Positions 21,501 to 21,864 of a DNA stretch of 21,864 bases are shown here, piece after piece. The translations under genes were made by a program, and so were the position numbers. The notes under the pieces were generated by a model, which saw only the letters and a program-made list of their open reading frames with translations, had not been told where the DNA came from and did no database searches. Numbering within the stretch: the first letter of the stretch is position 1; each line of letters starts with the position of its first letter. This stretch comes from Atopobiaceae bacterium UBA1367 (GTDB lineage: Bacteria > Actinomycetota > Coriobacteriia > Coriobacteriales > Atopobiaceae), in contig DBRN01000004.1 of the NCBI GenBank assembly GCA_002305995.1, positions 60,095 to 81,958 on the forward strand, written 5' to 3'.

Positions 21501-21864
21501 GGTGGGGCGACTCCTTCGACGACCTCGCCAAGTACGCCGACGGCACCGAGGTCGCCTACACCGTCACCGAGGACCCGGTCGGGGGCTACTCCACCGAGGT
21601 CACCGGCGACGCCTCATCCGGCTTCACCGTGACCAACACCGAGAGCCCCAAGCCCGACGAGCCGAGCACCCCAGGCAAGCCGGGCGAGCCCGGCACCGAT
21701 AGGCCTGGCCCGCCCGCCTCGGGCGGCAGGCGGGCTCGCCGGGCCCCCCTCCTGCCGCAGACCGGCGACGGGACCGTCCCGACCGTCGCCCTGCTGGCGG
21801 CCGCCCTCGCGTCCCTCGCCCTCGGGCTGCTCGCCCGCCGCAGGGCGCCCGCGGCGGGCCATGG
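18572..21864 (+). CDS. LPXTG-anchored CnaB adhesin/pilin-like protein (partial)
   Basis: An open frame from ATG 18572 (AAAGGAGACGAG upstream) to the window edge, about 1,097 codons without a stop. Signal peptide 1-~29 (MRKRLCCLMSAILALSICMS...). A low-complexity acidic segment (30-~125) follows, then adhesin-like Ig domains at ~127-230, ~235-400 (DDVTVVDTLPDGMGF) and ~409-525 (VDKTVVSSDPADQRVTYTIKF). Residues ~526-648 resemble the FctA/T-antigen pilin domain. Four CnaB domains start near 650, 744, 840 and 937; each begins with K(E/T/A/K)W, has a YTVxE strand and ends near TN(A/T), the Lys/Glu/Asn set for isopeptide bonds. A Pro/Gly-rich linker leads to LPQTGD (1061-1066), a hydrophobic span and an Arg-rich tail. 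It should be sortase-anchored at the cell surface, probably for host binding. Only a few residues can be missing. Confidence 0.9.
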   Translation, partial: MRKRLCCLMSAILALSICMSGGAMQAIANDGAGTRPVAIQDNPLAGGEDAEELASQADSSDEGVPQAVIEEESLQELPDSESEHAVAPEGERTPTDEKSQGNATRAGPDEVAALEPMAAPPLRTSGFHATITSNKDSYSAGSTAILAVKYTIDQGAFQEGDTVTVSIPTEVASKVRFSVDPLHFSSVVDKGDGTWELTFGPNALAALAGSFSMYITTAEVTEQTTAPVTVGGGSKDLTVIPTGSAGGVGTYTDAIMKDANDDKVSYGDYDYSEGMGDDAAQIGVYDSTNDETIGYRLFVNNKRATMDDVTVVDTLPDGMGFDRTRGVRVTTPSGEELDPSLYSVSIGGQDLTFSYPGTLTDTVWVYYWVNARGGTGVKYTNRAEISYRSGGTTYQEHRNYVLQGSDYNAACGEKGVDKTVVSSDPADQRVTYTIKFWNSNGFGVGEIDLTDELDGHVRFVYADEADKFDVSYDEASHSVRISNTSAISGSETEYVRFVVDFSDVPEGHTVENGVGGNTTKTLKMPTVQLDATKTVDGAAPGDGQAFTFQLCDEQGEVLQERQNDGGTVAFDRLAYSEDDLAADGGDSTVRYTVREKAGDSASYTYDDTVYDVAVTLHRGTAPDGRTTVTATPSVTKAGVPVASMTFDNRSSATSVAVAKEWVGPAGSEVTVKLLADGTEVEGQELALNEANGWSGSFVRLPKYKLDGSEIAYTVTEAEVSGVDASKYTTSVAGSAAEGFTITNANTETVDVSGAKTWDDAGDQDGARPGSITVNLLRDGSPVDSTTVEADADGSWAFSFPGLLKYDESGHEYVYTVTEDAVEGYATSIDGYAITNTHTPGRTSVTVTKAWDDANDQDGRRPGSVMVQLYADGEPSGAAVELSDGNRWTHTWAELDQRADGQDVAYTVGEVEVPEGYSSDITGDATAGFTVTNTYTPETVDIPVEKKWVGPEGGPVTVRLLADGADTGRTLTLSADNGWGDSFDDLAKYADGTEVAYTVTEDPVGGYSTEVTGDASSGFTVTNTESPKPDEPSTPGKPGEPGTDRPGPPASGGRRARRAPLLPQTGDGTVPTVALLAAALASLALGLLARRRAPAAGH
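20520..21640 (+). repeat. Four CnaB-domain coding repeats, ABBA pattern
   Basis: Four repeats of 87-97 codons. The first and last share the short opening K(E/K)WVGP followed by VTV(K/R)LLADG; the middle two share K(T/A)WDDA(G/N)DQDG(A/R)RPGS. Conserved TV(T/G)E and ITN/VTN ends mark the boundaries. Internal duplications of this kind can change copy number by recombination. Confidence 0.8.

Overview
The window comes from a high-GC (roughly 60-65%) Gram-positive bacterium. Close-packed genes with AGGAGG-type ribosome binding sites, an LPXTG-anchored multi-Ig adhesin, an aldo/keto reductase with two ferredoxin-type clusters, several small DUF4143/DUF234-type AAA ATPases and a macrodomain/class M sirtuin pair together suggest a host-associated anaerobe of the Coriobacteriia (Olsenella/Atopobiaceae-like). 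This is inference from gene content; no rRNA or marker gene is present.

Layout. (1) Bases 1-350 hold no gene but a very regular 42-bp repeat array: direct units, then inverted units, phased exactly about one dyad at 152/153. (2) Bases 511-7291 form a minus-strand metabolic block. In transcription order: an Fe-S aldo/keto reductase, a Cof-type HAD phosphatase, an MFS permease, a KGPDC/HPS-like decarboxylase-fold protein, a protein joining a PTS EIIB-like domain to a ROK-like domain that lacks kinase residues, and an acyl-CoA thioesterase. Permease, decarboxylase homologue, ROK/EIIB protein and phosphatase look like a carbohydrate uptake and catabolism locus. (3) Bases 7480-11546 are an accessory region: a 16-bp tandem repeat, a perfect 22-bp inverted repeat, a decayed DUF4143 ATPase fragment, an intact DUF234-type ATPase, a 61-codon relic of an ABC exporter, and an intact DUF4143 ATPase butted against that relic with four 33-bp-phased repeats upstream. 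(4) Bases 11547-15856 hold an ABC exporter (minus), then a Tat-exported metallo-beta-lactamase-fold lipoprotein and a second HAD phosphatase (plus). (5) Bases 16010-17639 (minus) encode a zinc-macrodomain hydrolase overlapping a class M sirtuin, a predicted ADP-ribosylation writer/eraser pair. (6) Bases 17767-18397 are a Phd/YefM-RelE/ParE toxin-antitoxin operon behind a perfect 22-bp palindrome. (7) From 18572 to the window edge runs a >1,090-residue secreted, sortase-anchored adhesin with a pilin-like isopeptide domain and four CnaB repeats.

The most unusual items are the three exactly phased repeat systems (42, 16 and 33 bp), the ROK/EIIB fusion with degenerate active site, and the ATPase/ABC-relic junction. 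All functions are read from sequence motifs only.
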